Assembly (NCBI GenBank): GCA_002077045.2 | Contig: KZ111165.1 | Span: 150,456-214,455, forward strand | DNA from: Rachicladosporium sp. CCFEE 5018 | Lineage: Eukaryota; Ascomycota; Dothideomycetes; Cladosporiales; Cladosporiaceae | Direction: 5' to 3' | Length of the DNA: 64,000 nt | Shown: positions 32,718-44,356 of the stretch, piece by piece | How the letters are laid out: each line of letters opens with the position of its first letter | Position numbering within the stretch: position 1 is the stretch's first letter | Translations under genes and position numbers: made by a program | The notes under the pieces: generated by a model | Seen by the model: only the letters and a program-made list of their open reading frames with translations | The model's database searches: none | What the model was told of the DNA's origin: nothing

Positions 32718-33425
32718 GTTGAAATGGTGGCTTCCGTCGATCGGTCGGTGTTGAGGTGCGGGTAAAGACTTTGAAAACAGCTGGGAACAGTATCGTACTC
32801 ACCTACTCCAGCTTGACTTCACGATGCAGGACGAGGCTTCGCCTACTGAGCACATGATGAACGGCAGATGCATCCTGCTCGCTACCGCCAGTAGCTTCTG
32901 GTGCTGGCGACCGCCCCACCAAGTGCGATGTCTATTAGGTGGACGACCCGCTCTGCAGGTCTCGCCAGCTGGGCATCGGCGACGAATATGGCATCGGCAG
33001 TTGATTGTTTCTATACGAAACGAAGTCCACCCCCTCCGCGTTACCCAATATTGGGTCTGCTACCCCACGATACTCCGTCATGCAGACTCCACAGCAGACT
33101 CCACTTTGACACCCTTGGCGCGTGGATCTCGCGTGTCGTCTTCCGGTAAACGACTGACGGCTTCAACGACACACTTATACCAGCTGTTGATCCGCTTCAT
33201 CTCACACATTGGGTCTTCTGCTCGCGGCAAGATCTTGCAGGTATCGCTGCTGTACACCAAAACCGCTTCAATGACTCAATCTCGCACCTACGCTTCGCGT
33301 GGCGGTCGGGCGACTACAGTGACAGGACAACCGTCATTTGCTGCAGAAATCGCTTTTCTCATAACACGACGGCCGCGTACAATACATGGTCTGAAGAAGC
33401 GCAGCAAGGGCTGCAGATCTACTAA
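32718..33425. other. P450 upstream region and truncated 5' RBR flank, copy B
   Basis: A 208-codon frame at 32824-33450 has no counterpart in copy A and looks fortuitous. The DNA matches copy A up to about 33420 (CTGCAGAT), where the deletion begins. Confidence 0.5.
33043..33056. promoter_or_regulatory. 14-bp palindrome with CCAAT boxes, copy B
   Basis: ACCCAATATTGGGT, the copy B form of the copy A palindrome (2862-2877); the outermost base pair is lost. It lies about 330 bp upstream of the intact P450. Confidence 0.4.
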
Positions 33426-33950
33426 GTGTACCATTATCTCATTAAGTTAGCCGTCCGCCAACTAGGCGTCCGCGAGCGCGGTCGAGCCCTGCAGCACCTA
33501 CCCTACTACCTCCACACAGATTTCATAACCAGGAACAACGCGCCCTGGCTCGCCGAGCGTCTCAACCTCGTGAATCTCACAGTCGCCCCCCGGGATCTGT
33601 CCTGGACGCAGCCGATGCTCGAGCTTGTGCACGCCCTCGCCGCCGAACATCTTGTCGATTTCTGGAACACGCACCCGCCGCGCTCGCTCGGCGAGATCCT
33701 CTACTCACTGCGTGTCTTGATTCTGCAGGCCCAGGCTCTGCAGTATGCTGGACACGGGGAGCACGACGTGGAGCTCATCGACGAGCGGTTCGCGGAGCTG
33801 TGGGATGTTCTGACAGATCCGGATATTGAGGTGCTGGCTGAGGATGGGATGCAGGAGTTGGATCGGGCTGTGATTGCTGTGACGCGGAAGGGTGGGTATC
33901 TGGAGGAGGCGTGGTGGGCTGTCAGGTTGAGAGCTATGAGGGAGATGTAG
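33426..33950 (+). pseudogene. RBR/IBR gene remnant, copy B (C-terminal domain only)
   Basis: The frame encodes VRQLGVRERGRALQHLPYYL and onward, matching copy A 4450-4949. The IBR and final zinc-binding modules are absent because about 1.2 kb between the positions equal to copy A 3230 and 4450 is missing. The remaining 174-codon frame starts with residues (MYHYLIKLA) created at the deletion joint. It could be transcribed but would lack any ubiquitin-ligase centre. Confidence 0.7.
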
Positions 33951-34270
33951 CTGTAAGGGAAGCGCTGAGAAGGGACGGGAGGGATGGAAGGTAAGTCCTT
34001 TTTGAAGGTAAGTCGGTTCTTCCTTGATTGCATTATACTGTCGTTCTCTTACTCTCTATGGAACGATGCGGCGTCGAATCTGAACAGAGGTAAGCCTTGA
34101 GCACCTCACAAGATAGTCGTCCTCAGCAGCGGTCCGCCGTGTGCGCAATAGCGATCTATCGATATCCGTACGGCTTGGGAGCCGTTGGCGTGTTGCATTG
34201 ATCGTGATCGCGTCCGTGCCCATTCCTCGACTTGTAGTACACGTAGCGCCGACAATGGGCAGGATCCTCC
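33951..34270. other. Convergent spacer before SAC1, copy B
   Basis: 3' flanks only; very similar to copy A 4950-5270. Confidence 0.5.
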
Positions 34271-36450
34271 CTACTCGCGCCTCTTCTTACCCTCCTCAAG
34301 GTAACCGGTGTCGCTTCTTCCCTTGCCAAGGAAGGGTCCCACAACAGGATCCTTATGCGCCTTCTCCAGCACCTCCTGATAGTTCTCGACAGCCCAAGGC
34401 GGTGTGTTGAGCTTCGGCCAGTTGACCTGTGCAACAGTGTCAGCAGAGAGCTCCGTCCTCGGAGAGAAATATTGCAGCTTACGTATAGACTCCCAAAACT
34501 CAGCATGAACCTCCCTGCGTACCCACCCACTCCACAGCACATCAACGTGAACAGTCTCAAGGGCCATACGGCTGCACTCTCCGAGCGCGTCGAGCTCAGA
34601 CTAACAGCGACAAAGAACGCGCACATCCCCAGCACGTACGGCATACTCTGCACCACGACCGGTCTGCGATCAACAAAATGCTGCGTCCCCACGCCCTGAC
34701 TATCAGGCCTGTACGCGCCAAGAAAGAGGTCAAAAGCGTCTTGTCGGGGACCGTCGGCGAAATTGTTCTTCGCATACCGCGTAAGACTGTTCCTCAAGTC
34801 CTGCAGCGCGCCAGCCTTAGTCCTCGCGCCCGTGCGAGTGAAGTCAGTCTTCAGCGCCCCAGTGCCGGAGTAAGTCTTCGATACCACATCCGCATTATCG
34901 GCCCAGACATTGCGGAACAGTGACTCGAAAGCTGCGTCATCTGAGGCGTTCTCGCCCGGACGGAGGAGCGAGAGGTCCGTCAGTTGGCGATTCAGCGCCC
35001 AGCGACCGAGCATGGACTGGATCACGTTCGTGCGGTCTAAGCAGTCCATGCAATTCGATCGCACGACTGCCGTCTGACGGCGACGGACGTCTACACCGCC
35101 TGTAGAAGAGGACCGGTCGATGGAGTGGAAGTAGCCGCCTGCTTCCAGGCCGCTGGAGAGCGTGTCGAGCAGGAGCTGTGCGCGGTGCCATTTGAGGCCT
35201 TTGGTCTCGTTGTGGAAGTCGAAGTAGACGTAATGGAGATGATCGTACCGGTTCTTGCCTTGAGAGTCGATTGTTTTGGTCTGCTCTGAGGAGCGAGAAG
35301 AGGTGTCTTGCGAGGTCTCGGGTGAGGACTGTAGTATCTTCACGATGGATTCGTAGGCTTCCTTAACGGGTTTCTCACGGCCTTTCTGGTTCACGAGGTT
35401 GACCATGTAGTTCTCACCGTAGAGCGCGATTTGCTCGTCAAAATGCTTTCGCGCTGCAGGGGCGGCGGATTCGACCGCGCGGATCTGGAGTTTGGGGGTA
35501 TACTTCAAGGAGTTGATCTCAGCCCAGTAGACGGGTACACTGCCGCGAGTTTGGACGTAAGCGAGTACTTGAGTCTCTGAGCTGCCGATGGGCTTGCCAT
35601 TTGAGTAGCCTCCGCTGCTCGCGCTGCTAGCTGTGTCATTGAGCACAATCGCTTGCTCGGTCTCGTTGAAGTTCGATACGTGGCCTTCTTCGTCGATGCC
35701 TCGGGACATGTAGCGTGTGCCAGTCCTGTGTCTTGATCGTCGGGTGATGAGTGAGTATGACAGGCTGTTGCCTTTGATCGATGTGTTGAAGATCTCCAGC
35801 ATGCCGTACATCACTGGCAGGATGTATGGATCGATAGCGGGTTGAGCTCCGGACGATAGTCGGCTGTTCGCATTCCCGAGCCGAAAGTCAATCATTGAGG
35901 CGCAGATGAATCTATTCCAGAAGAAGCGATCGTCGGCTCTGGCCCACAGGGGTTCGTTTTGATTGCCGTCTGCCTGTCGTTGGAAGCTATTGGTCAGATC
36001 GAACGTATAGGAGAAGTACATGGGTCCAGTCTTGAGCAGGGTCTTCAGGTAGACCAAGAAGGTGTCTTCGTCTGGATCATGGACCTGACGCTCTCGCAAT
36101 GGCAAGAACTCGGTTGCTGTGACTTGGTAGATCTGATGTCCCTTGATGCGTCCGACCGGCTTTGCTTTCGCGATCGTGATGATATAGCTGTCTAGACATC
36201 TGAGTCAGCCCTGGACGAGGCTATCGAGAGAGCACTGGAAGTTACCAAGCTTCAGATGAATGATGCCCAAGATGCCGGGCACATTCGACACCCTGTGACC
36301 GCCCGTGACCTTACCATCGTTCAATCTGAGATCGCCTGATGGTCGGTCGACCACCAAGGCTGGAGCATTGGGCGACGAAGGAGACGAGAAGGCGTAGTAC
36401 GAGGACGAGGCATGCACGTTAATGTCCCGGAACGGGAGTGATGCACTCAT
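34271..36450 (-). CDS. SAC1: SAC1-type phosphoinositide phosphatase, copy B
   Basis: Same three-exon structure as copy A, with start at 36448-36450 and stop TAG at 34271. The catalytic RSNCMDCLDRTN and the two-TM tail are kept. Differences from copy A are scattered substitutions; the intron sequences differ most. The first intron's donor is GTAACT instead of GTAAGT, a weaker but usable site. Frame is intact throughout the exons. Confidence 0.92.
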
Positions 36451-36836
36451 CTTGACTGTGATAACGATTGAACTAATAGAATGGAAGCTCTTCGTCTGCC
36501 ACTATTGACTGTGCTAATGGAGACAGCCAAGGATGGATGACGCGAGGGAAGCCATTGAACAGAGCGTTTGTGGCATTGCTCAGGCACGTGTTGTAAGTTT
36601 GTAGGAGTGACGTTGACCTGCGGATCATCCCGCTGTCTTGTGTCGCCGCCAGCAAGCGAAGCGCAACACCATGTCAGGCTGCTGCATATCAATGACTCTC
36701 GATCAATCCTGCTTGCCACTATTCAAGCTGCATTCTCGCACTCATAAACAATCAAACCTCCTCGTAGTCGGCTCTTGATTGCGCGACACTTGAAAGCGAC
36801 ACACACCCTCCTTGGACCTCACATCAGATAGTCAAC
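36451..36836. promoter_or_regulatory. Bidirectional SAC1 / Rab5 promoter, copy B
   Basis: Contains the block identical to copy A (36567-36639) with CACGTG at 36585-36590 and TGACGT at 36608-36613, while 36460-36560 and 36740-36800 are diverged. Confidence 0.55.
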
Positions 36837-37683
36837 ATGGCTCAACGAGCACCAGCAGGCGGTAGACCCGGAGGAGCTCGATTCGCACAGTTCAAGCTTG
36901 TCCTACTGGGTAAGAAGCGAAGTACACATACTTCATGATCTGGGTAGCTAACACCCTTCAGGCGAGTCCGCAGTCGGCAAATCATCCCTCGTCCTCCGCT
37001 TCGTCAAAGTACGCCGCATATGACCTTCGCCTCAAGCTCGTCACAGATCAATACTGATAGTGCCTCAGGATCAATTCGATGATTACAGAGAATCTACAAT
37101 CGGCGCCGCCTTCCTCACGCAAACCATAGCCCTCGACGACCAAACCACAGTAAAGTTCGAGATATGGGACACAGCAGGGCAGGAGCGCTACAAGTCGCTG
37201 GCGCCCATGTACTACCGGAATGCGAACTGCGCGGTCGTGGTGTACGATATAACACAAGCTGTGCGTGACGTTGCTCTGGACTTTGTGAGCTGGAGGGCAT
37301 ACGATGACTGACTGGCGATGTAGGCATCCCTCGACAAAGCCAAATCCTGGGTCAAAGAGCTCCAACGCCAAGCAAACGAAAACATCATAATCGCCCTCGC
37401 GGGCAACAAACTCGATCTCGTGACCGAGTCACCCGACAAACGCGCAGTCTCACAAGCAGACGCCTCAGCATACGCGCAGGAAGCCGGGCTTCTCTTCTTC
37501 GAGACTTCCGCCAAGACGGCTGAGAATGTGAAGGAGTTGTTCTTGGCAATTGCGAGGAAGTTGCCGATTGAACAGGCGGCGCAGCGAGGGATGCGAGGGG
37601 CAGCGGGACGGCCAGGTGGGGTTGATCTTGGGCGGAGGGAGGAGGCTGGGACGACGGGAGGGCAGGGAGGGTGTAATTGTTAG
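36837..37683 (+). CDS. VPS21: Rab5-family small GTPase (Vps21/Ypt5-like), copy B
   Basis: Four exons as in copy A. Nucleotide motifs (GESAVGKS, DTAGQE, NKLD, ETSAK, C-terminal CNC) are unchanged and the protein is almost the same, with Ala to Gly in the GRPG(A/G)VDL tail the clearest change. Intron 3 (from about 37267 to 37323) is the most diverged part, as expected under purifying selection on the protein. Confidence 0.95.
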
Positions 37684-38226
37684 GCGAACGGAGACGCGCG
37701 GTGACATGACCGCCTTCCGCGAGGTGGCTTTAAGATTGTCGTGGACGATGTGTGGGGCTAAGCGATACCAAGGGCGAAGTGTGTTCATTGGCGTGTACTT
37801 GGCTACGGGCGCTGTGGTGCACGTGATGGGTTTTGGGAGTCTACATATTGCAGGTGTAGGTGCTATATCCAAGCAACATCAAGAGTTCGACCGCCGCCTT
37901 GCAGTCCAGTCCATCGCTATACCACATCATCGAACCCGCACCCGAGATCGTCGAAGGCTCAGCGCACCTGCACGTGTCGTCAGCCTCTTTGTCTCGTAGC
38001 TAATGACCTATTCCTACGGTGTTGTTCGTTACATATTTACGTCAACTGGCCCGCATGACAGCATTGTTGCTTGTCGTAGTATCGTGAAGGGTGATATGAC
38101 AGTTGCATATTATATGGAGAGACTATGTACTCTCGAGTGATGGGTGTGAGCAAGTAAGCAGGCACTCGCGTACCATTCTCTATATTTCACACCTAAGTCT
38201 ATATACACTCTAATTCCTTCATACCT
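37684..38226. other. Convergent spacer between Rab5 and xylosidase, copy B
   Basis: About 190 bp longer than in copy A, with little matching sequence in the middle. No gene seen. Confidence 0.5.
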
Positions 38227-40736
38227 TTACAACATAGTCGATGTCACATTTACCATGATCTCGTCACCGTACGTGCTTCCAAAGCCGCCGACAAAGTAGT
38301 CAGTAGCCTGATACACCGGCTCCGGTGGCTGCGGCCAGTGGTCCAGCGTGTACGCCTCGCCCGTCAACGTGAAGTTCACCATGGCCAACGGCGCGTTATC
38401 GATCATCAACGCGTAGTCGCCTGGATACAGCACCCTGTCGCCGTTGTCTGCTACTCTCGACAAGCTAGCGAGATCGAGCACCAGGTTCGCAGTCTGCGAA
38501 GACCCGGCCTGGACATCGTGGAGGCGCGTGTAAGCGACTAGACGTTTGAGAGGGTACGGTGTTGGGCCGAAAGAGCCAGTCAAGTAGCCGAGGGTAACGT
38601 AGTCGGAGCAGACACTGCCTGTGTTCGTGACGTCCACGGCGAATGTACGGAATGGGCAACGGTCCATGTACGTCTCGTTGCAGCCCGTGGTCAGGCTCTC
38701 GATCGAGTAAGTAGTTGAGCCGTTCATGGATCCGTACCGCGAAGTAGGTGCCGCAACGGAGGCGGTGAAGTTGGTGTAGTGCATGCCGGTTCCGAACGGC
38801 AGGACAGCCTTATCGTACCACTGGTAAGTACGGCCCGGGTTGTTGGTAGACGGGCGGAGCGACATGTCCGTCATGGGGACTTGCGCGATGTAGTTCGCCG
38901 GGTACATGGTTGTTGGTAGGCGACCGGCGGGTGCAGTCTTGCCCGTGATGATGTTGAAGATTGCGGTTCCGCCGTCTTGGCCTGGGTAGCCGGCCCAGAG
39001 AAGCGCGGAGATATTGGGGTTGCTGAGGATGGCGGAGGAGTCGAGAGAGCCGGCGCCCATCTGCACTACTACCAGGCCCGGCTTAAGTTCGGCAAGACGG
39101 GAAATCATATCGAGTTGAGCTCCTGTCCAGGCGATCGTTACCCGATCGTTACCCTCGAGTTCGACGGTGTTGTCGATGCCGCCAATGTAGAAGAGTTGAT
39201 CAGATTGATTTGCAACGGTCCACGCCTTGCGCCAGTTGTCTGTCGTTGGGTCGCCTTGGCCGCCGGGAACGTTTGCAATGGCCACTTTGGCGCCGGTCTG
39301 GTTGGCAGCGTAGTAAGGGCCGTGAAGATAGGGTGCAATGCCAGCGTAGTTGCCTTGCATTTGCGTAGTGGCGTTTGCCCAGTCACCAACGAGACCAATG
39401 GTCATGTTCGCGCCGATTTTCATTGGGAGAGCGCCATTGTTCTTCAGCAATGCGATGCCCTCCTCGGCAGCCTTGAGAGCTAACGCTTGAGAGGCTTGAG
39501 TGTTGACGTCGGAGAACGTTATGTTGCGGTATGGGACTGAAGGGCCATCGAAATAACCGACGCGCACAAGCCCGGAGTACTGGCGGACAAGGGCTTGGTC
39601 GAGCACAGAAATGTCGAACAGACCCTGCGCGTAAGCACCGGGCAGGAACTCTTGAAAGTAGGTTCCGCAATCGACATCGGTTCCTGCGATCAAAGCCTGT
39701 GCTACCGCCGCTTCGCGAGTATCGTTGTAGCCGTGGGGCAGATAGATGTTCTGGACGGCGTCGCAGTCGGACGTCACCCACTGCTGCTCCTCGGTCCATC
39801 CCCAGTGTTCGCGCAGAACAGTCTGGAGCAGGTATGGGTCGGCGCATGTTGGCCTGCCGTTGAGGGAGTTGTAAGAGCACATGAAAGCTGCAACATTGCT
39901 GTCCCGCGCACAGCTCTGGAAAGAAGGCATGTAGTACTCAACCAGATCTTGCGAGTTGATGTGTGCATCCCATTGGTAGCGGAGATTGCCGTTCCAGCTC
40001 TCCATGTCGTACCTAAAAAATTCGGTCAGCTACGTTGCTCCGCACAAAATGTGCTGTTCCCTTACCCGGTGAAGTGCTTGCAGGTCGCCATTATACGCTT
40101 GTACTTGGGGTCGTAGCCGCCCTGCAGGCCATCGATCAAGGCATGGACGTAGCTGGAAAGGTGGAAAGGGTCCTCGCCGGGAGTCTCTTGACCGCGGCCC
40201 CATCTTGGGTCCTCTGTGATGTATTAGCAATGATTCGTCATAATGATGAACCAAGTCCCGGTTGACTTACTGAAAGGATTGATATTCGGTGTCCAGAAGT
40301 CTAGCCCAGCACGCTGGTCATTGTTGAATGCCCTCGCTTCTGTGCTGACAACAGTTGCCACTTCCCTGATCAGCTCATCGTCGAAAGCTGCACCCATAAG
40401 GATTGGCTGAGGGAACGAAGTCGCATAGCTGTAGTCGCCTGAATCGCTGAAGTTCACTCCAGGCGAGCTAGCGACTCCGTGCAGCGCTTCTTGCCACCAT
40501 GTATATGCTGGCAGTCCGAGTCTAGGCACACCGGGAGAGGTGCTGCCGGTGTTGTTCAGCTTCTCCTGGAGGGTGAAGGCCGCGATCAAAGCCGTGGCTC
40601 TGGCGAGCGGATCCGCTGAGGTGTCGCAGACAGTGTTGTTGCTCAGAGGCCCGTTGACACAGTCTGGGAAGCCTCGTCCAGTGAGCTGGGCGGAAGCTTG
40701 CGCCGCTATGGCGACTGCCAAATAACGCAGAGACAT
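38227..40736 (-). CDS. xlnD: Secreted GH3 exo-1,4-beta-xylosidase, copy B
   Basis: Three exons with the same splice points as copy A and the same 799-aa layout. Signal peptide, DPRWGRGQETPGEDP and the nucleophile segment VTSDCDAVQNI are kept. Amino-acid changes are few and conservative (for example Asn for Asp in LLKN(D/N)GALP). Both copies therefore look functional. The GGCTAA hexamer upstream (41081-41086) is also kept. Confidence 0.92.
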
Positions 40737-41770
40737 AGTTGAAGCGATGAAGGGGTTTGACGAACGTAAATGGGAAGAAAGAAAACAGGAGCGACTCTAG
40801 TGTTACCTCCAATCCGCAACAAGCCAATCCACCTCGTAACGTGGCGTCTCGTCGCGTCGCGAAACCTTCGATCATCGGGCTCTCGTTGTTGCGCGGTGAC
40901 ATGTAGGCTTGCAAACCCAGTTGAAACCCAGTGCAGTGGGTTCCAACGATCCCAGCTTCAGCCTCAACTTGCCTGGCTTGGACAAGCATCGAAGATCCAA
41001 AGCATCCGATCCGTGGCCCGGCTTCGCGTGCCTGGCAGTGCACGTAACGACCGGGCATGTAGTCGATCATCAAGGCTCACGGCTAATTGTCTAGCAAGCC
41101 GATCGCGGGTGAGGTGCACATGATGACGAACCGAAGCGGAGGACTCTCCAGTCTTTTCCCCGCCTCTGCTGGCGAAGTGGGTCACGCAAATGCCGACAGC
41201 TAATGTGCCCATGAACGGCTTGGAGACCGGATGCAACGGCGCTTTGTGGCAGCGGTGGTATCCGCAGATGGACATTGCGGTAGCCGTACAGATCCATGTA
41301 CTCCATCAACGAAGTCGTCACTCGGCCGCTTCGGCCGTTGTTGCTGTCAGAGACCAGGCCATGGCAAAGCTCTCGGCTCCACGATCTTAAGCTTTCCGGA
41401 CCGACAGTGCCTACCTTAGAGGGCAAGAAATAGTGAGCTTAACAGTGCTGAATACTGGGGGCGTTAGATGCTTACGACCGGCTCGCGACCGTTGTGATAT
41501 TGAGCAAAGCACTCGACAAATTGCTTGTTCTTCATACAACGTAGAGACTCTGAGCTATACACTGAAACCTCGCCTCCAAGTAGCAGCCATCCCTCAAGCA
41601 GCAGCAGCAAATAATGATCGACAGTTGACATATGAGAAACCAGACCAGACTTCGACACATTGCCTCTGCCCCTTCATCCACCCGTCTTCTCACACAAGGA
41701 CAAGACACAACACTCCATGTGCTGGATCGGAACACGACACCGGAGGCCGTGTAACAGCGATCTAGCAGTC
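40737..41770. other. Upstream region of the xylosidase, copy B
   Basis: About 1 kb without a supported gene; xylosidase promoter and the dispersed repeat member at 41366-41414. Confidence 0.5.
41366..41414. repeat. Dispersed short repeat, member 1 (copy B)
   Basis: Counterpart of 12156-12205 with two substitutions in the AAGCTCTCGG and CTTTCCGG parts; pairs with 43877-43933. Confidence 0.55.
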
Positions 41771-42190
41771 CTAAGTAATAGTGCAATGGGCTCCCACAAA
41801 ATTGCCGACACCATAAAATTTCCCATCCTTCTCTCCCTGAACCTTCTTCCCTCCGAAATCTCTGCAATTGAATCCAGCAGCAGGGATGATACCGTCGACA
41901 TCTTCGATACACATGCCAATGTCTCCCTTGTTTGGGTCCGCAAAGTGCGCGTACCCGTAAAGGTCGCTGTGCCCATTGCAGCCGTAGTTAGGGGGGTATC
42001 CGTTCCCATGGGTCGGTTTGATGTCGTTCGGAGTCTGGTCGTTGATCTGAAAGATAAAGCCGTTTGCAATGCTTTGGGAAACACCTCCCAAGTCGAGATT
42101 GGCACTTATCCTTGCATAGGCCGACAGGCGACAGACGTCGGCTGCTGCGAGAGCTGATAGTGCCGAGAGGAGTGCGACAGAGGACTTCAT
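41771..42190 (-). CDS. Small secreted cysteine-rich protein, copy B, three residues shorter
   Basis: Signal peptide MKSSVALLSALSALAAA followed by a mature part that keeps five of six cysteines. At 41771-41773 a TAG replaces the TGG (Trp) of copy A, and the sequence after it still reads Asp-Cys-stop, so one G-to-A change removed the terminal Trp-Asp-Cys. The lost Cys would leave one partner unpaired. The mature parts differ more than the housekeeping genes do (for example HRIKPTSGNGFPPVYN against NDIKPTHGNGYPPNYG), which suggests fast evolution. Family not recognised. Confidence 0.75.
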   Translation of the reverse strand: MKSSVALLSALSALAAADVCRLSAYARISANLDLGGVSQSIANGFIFQINDQTPNDIKPTHGNGYPPNYGCNGHSDLYGYAHFADPNKGDIGMCIEDVDGIIPAAGFNCRDFGGKKVQGEKDGKFYGVGNFVGAHCTIT

Positions 42191-44356
42191 TGTAGTCTAA
42201 AGAGCTCTTGAAGAGGAGTGATGGGTGCTTGGTGTGGTGGTTTGGAGACTTGTAGCTGAACTGTGGCTAAGTATTGGCAAGTCGAGAAGGTCGATGGAGG
42301 ATTGATGTCGAATTGAACATATGCTGGGGATTGACGACCTTCTTCTGCAGAATCTTCGCCGAGAGGACGAGACGCGCCACCGACACACATCTACGTTGCT
42401 CCTGACTTCCGCCAGTCACAGCGTTCTGTCTAGCACCGGCGTATCGCCGTTTCATGACTGTGCCTGGAAATATTGGGGCTATGCATGCAGTTGCTGGCCA
42501 GGCCGATGAACAGGCGCAGCACCAGGGCTATCTTGCGATGCCAAAGCTCCGTGGCGTAGAGTGATCCAAGTAGTGTACTTGGCAGCATCCTCTAGGGCGG
42601 GCTTGGGACGTTTCAGCGACTGCGCCGCGAGAAGAGCCTCCAGTCTTCTCCCAGGTGGAATGCCAGCAGCTGATGTGCCCGTGAAAGCTTTGAACAACGA
42701 ATGGAAGGGCACTCTATAGTGAATCCGCTGTCCTCGTCAGCATGCTGGCGTCCATACTGATCTCTGAAAACTCCATCGGCGGGCTCATCAGCCTGCCGCG
42801 TTGGTCCACCTACTACACACAGGTAGTCTGTTGAGGTATGCGCCGCTGACTTGCAGGGCTAGTGCAGTAAAGTCTGAGGGCGCAGCAAAGCCTAGAGGCG
42901 CAGTAAGGCCTAGGGGGAGGCATCACTCGTTAGGCCTAAGTGCATCTGATGAGGCGCCGTATGCGCGCGCCTGTGTTAGGATCAAGTCCAATCTCTCCTA
43001 GAGATAGACCGCTGAGCACACTTCCGACGTGAAACCTTCTCACTTTTGCGCCTCATGCCTGCGTTACACGGAGACCCGACTAACTAGTTGATTCCAAGAG
43101 ATTAGGGTAGGCGCAGCATTTTGATGCGCAGCGCCCCCTACCGCGCAAGAGCGAACGCTGTCCGAAAGAGGGGTCGTCATCGTGAAGTCGGACGCATAGA
43201 CACTGACAGGGGAGTTTGTGTGAGGAGGCTTGTCCCCAACGCAGGCGCGTGTGCGGCGCGCGGAATCTCGATACCAGGGCGGGTGCCGAGACAGGCCTGG
43301 AGCAGGATGCAGTATGATTGGCGTAGCTTCTAAGAACCAGGTATCCGCGCGGCTGGTAGTATATTAAGTCAGACTCCGCAGTCAGACTAGGTCGTTTCAA
43401 AGAGCCCGCCTCGAACGTGCCTCGAGTTCACCTCGTCGCAGCCCCATGCGGGACGAGAGATGCGAGGTGTTGCTAACACCCAGTGTTGCCAATGCGTCTG
43501 CAACCTGTTGGCAAAAGTAGCAATCGTGATTAGCTACAACTGCGGACAAAGACGTGCACTCAATTACTGGATACATGTAAGTGTTCCTGGGGGAAGGCTG
43601 ACTTAGGCGTGCCCACCGGTGGATCTAGCTGCGGGCCGCGCGTCCCGCTCTGCCTCCTAGCTAGTGTAGTGTTGGCAACGCTGCCAGCTATCCAGAGTGC
43701 TGCTATTGTCGGCGACAATTGCAATCGTGATAGCAACGTTGTCAACAGCATCGCTGTGCACAAAGCTCTCAGGCCCCTAGCCGTCCGCAGTGGGGCGCTT
43801 CATCCAATCGCGGACCTCTGTAGCTGTCCCACACCAAGCAAAAAGCTTCTCAAACCGTCCCTTTAGGCAGAACACAAAAGCTTTCGGCTCCACAACCGTA
43901 AGCTTTCTTGGCTTTGCGGGCCAGCAACGCCTAGCTGCACATCCAGCGCGGATGTCGGAGAAGCGTTGCAGAGGCGTTGTGGGGAGTTTAAATGCAGGCA
44001 TGAGTTTACCCGGGCGGACACGAGCAGAGTGGTGCGCAAGGTTGATGGGAGGAATATGAGCACAGAATTCGCGTTAAGTTGGAACGTCTAGGCGTTGTGG
44101 AATAGACATGGACGCCATGTGCTTGCCACGTGCAGTCAAGGTGACATCAACAAGCGCAGGGCGGTACTGTCAACACGCCAACAAACAAGATGTTTCAACG
44201 TTCTTTGGACGGTGGCCATCAAGGATGTGGGGCTGCAGATTCACAGCAGAGTATCATCAGCGGATTGTGATGTTGATGACTGTAATTTAGATTGACTGAG
44301 TATCCACCTCGCCATCTTCGGTTCTCAAAACTCAAGTTCCTCCGCTCCACATGCTC
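42191..44356. other. 2.2-kb gene-poor stretch with relic sequence, copy B
   Basis: Matches copy A 12979-15069 with many substitutions and indels. It keeps the ENSIGGLISLPR-like remnant (about 42713-42838), the GGCGCAG near-repeats and the dispersed repeat. Near 43660-43740 copy B has about 70 bp absent from copy A. Confidence 0.5.
43877..43933. repeat. Dispersed short repeat, member 2 (copy B)
   Basis: Counterpart of 14583-14640, same nine-base insertion relative to member 1. Confidence 0.55.

Noticed and set aside
32824..33450. 208-codon plus-strand frame upstream of P450 copy B
   Set aside because: Copy A has no matching frame in the homologous DNA and no domain is visible.
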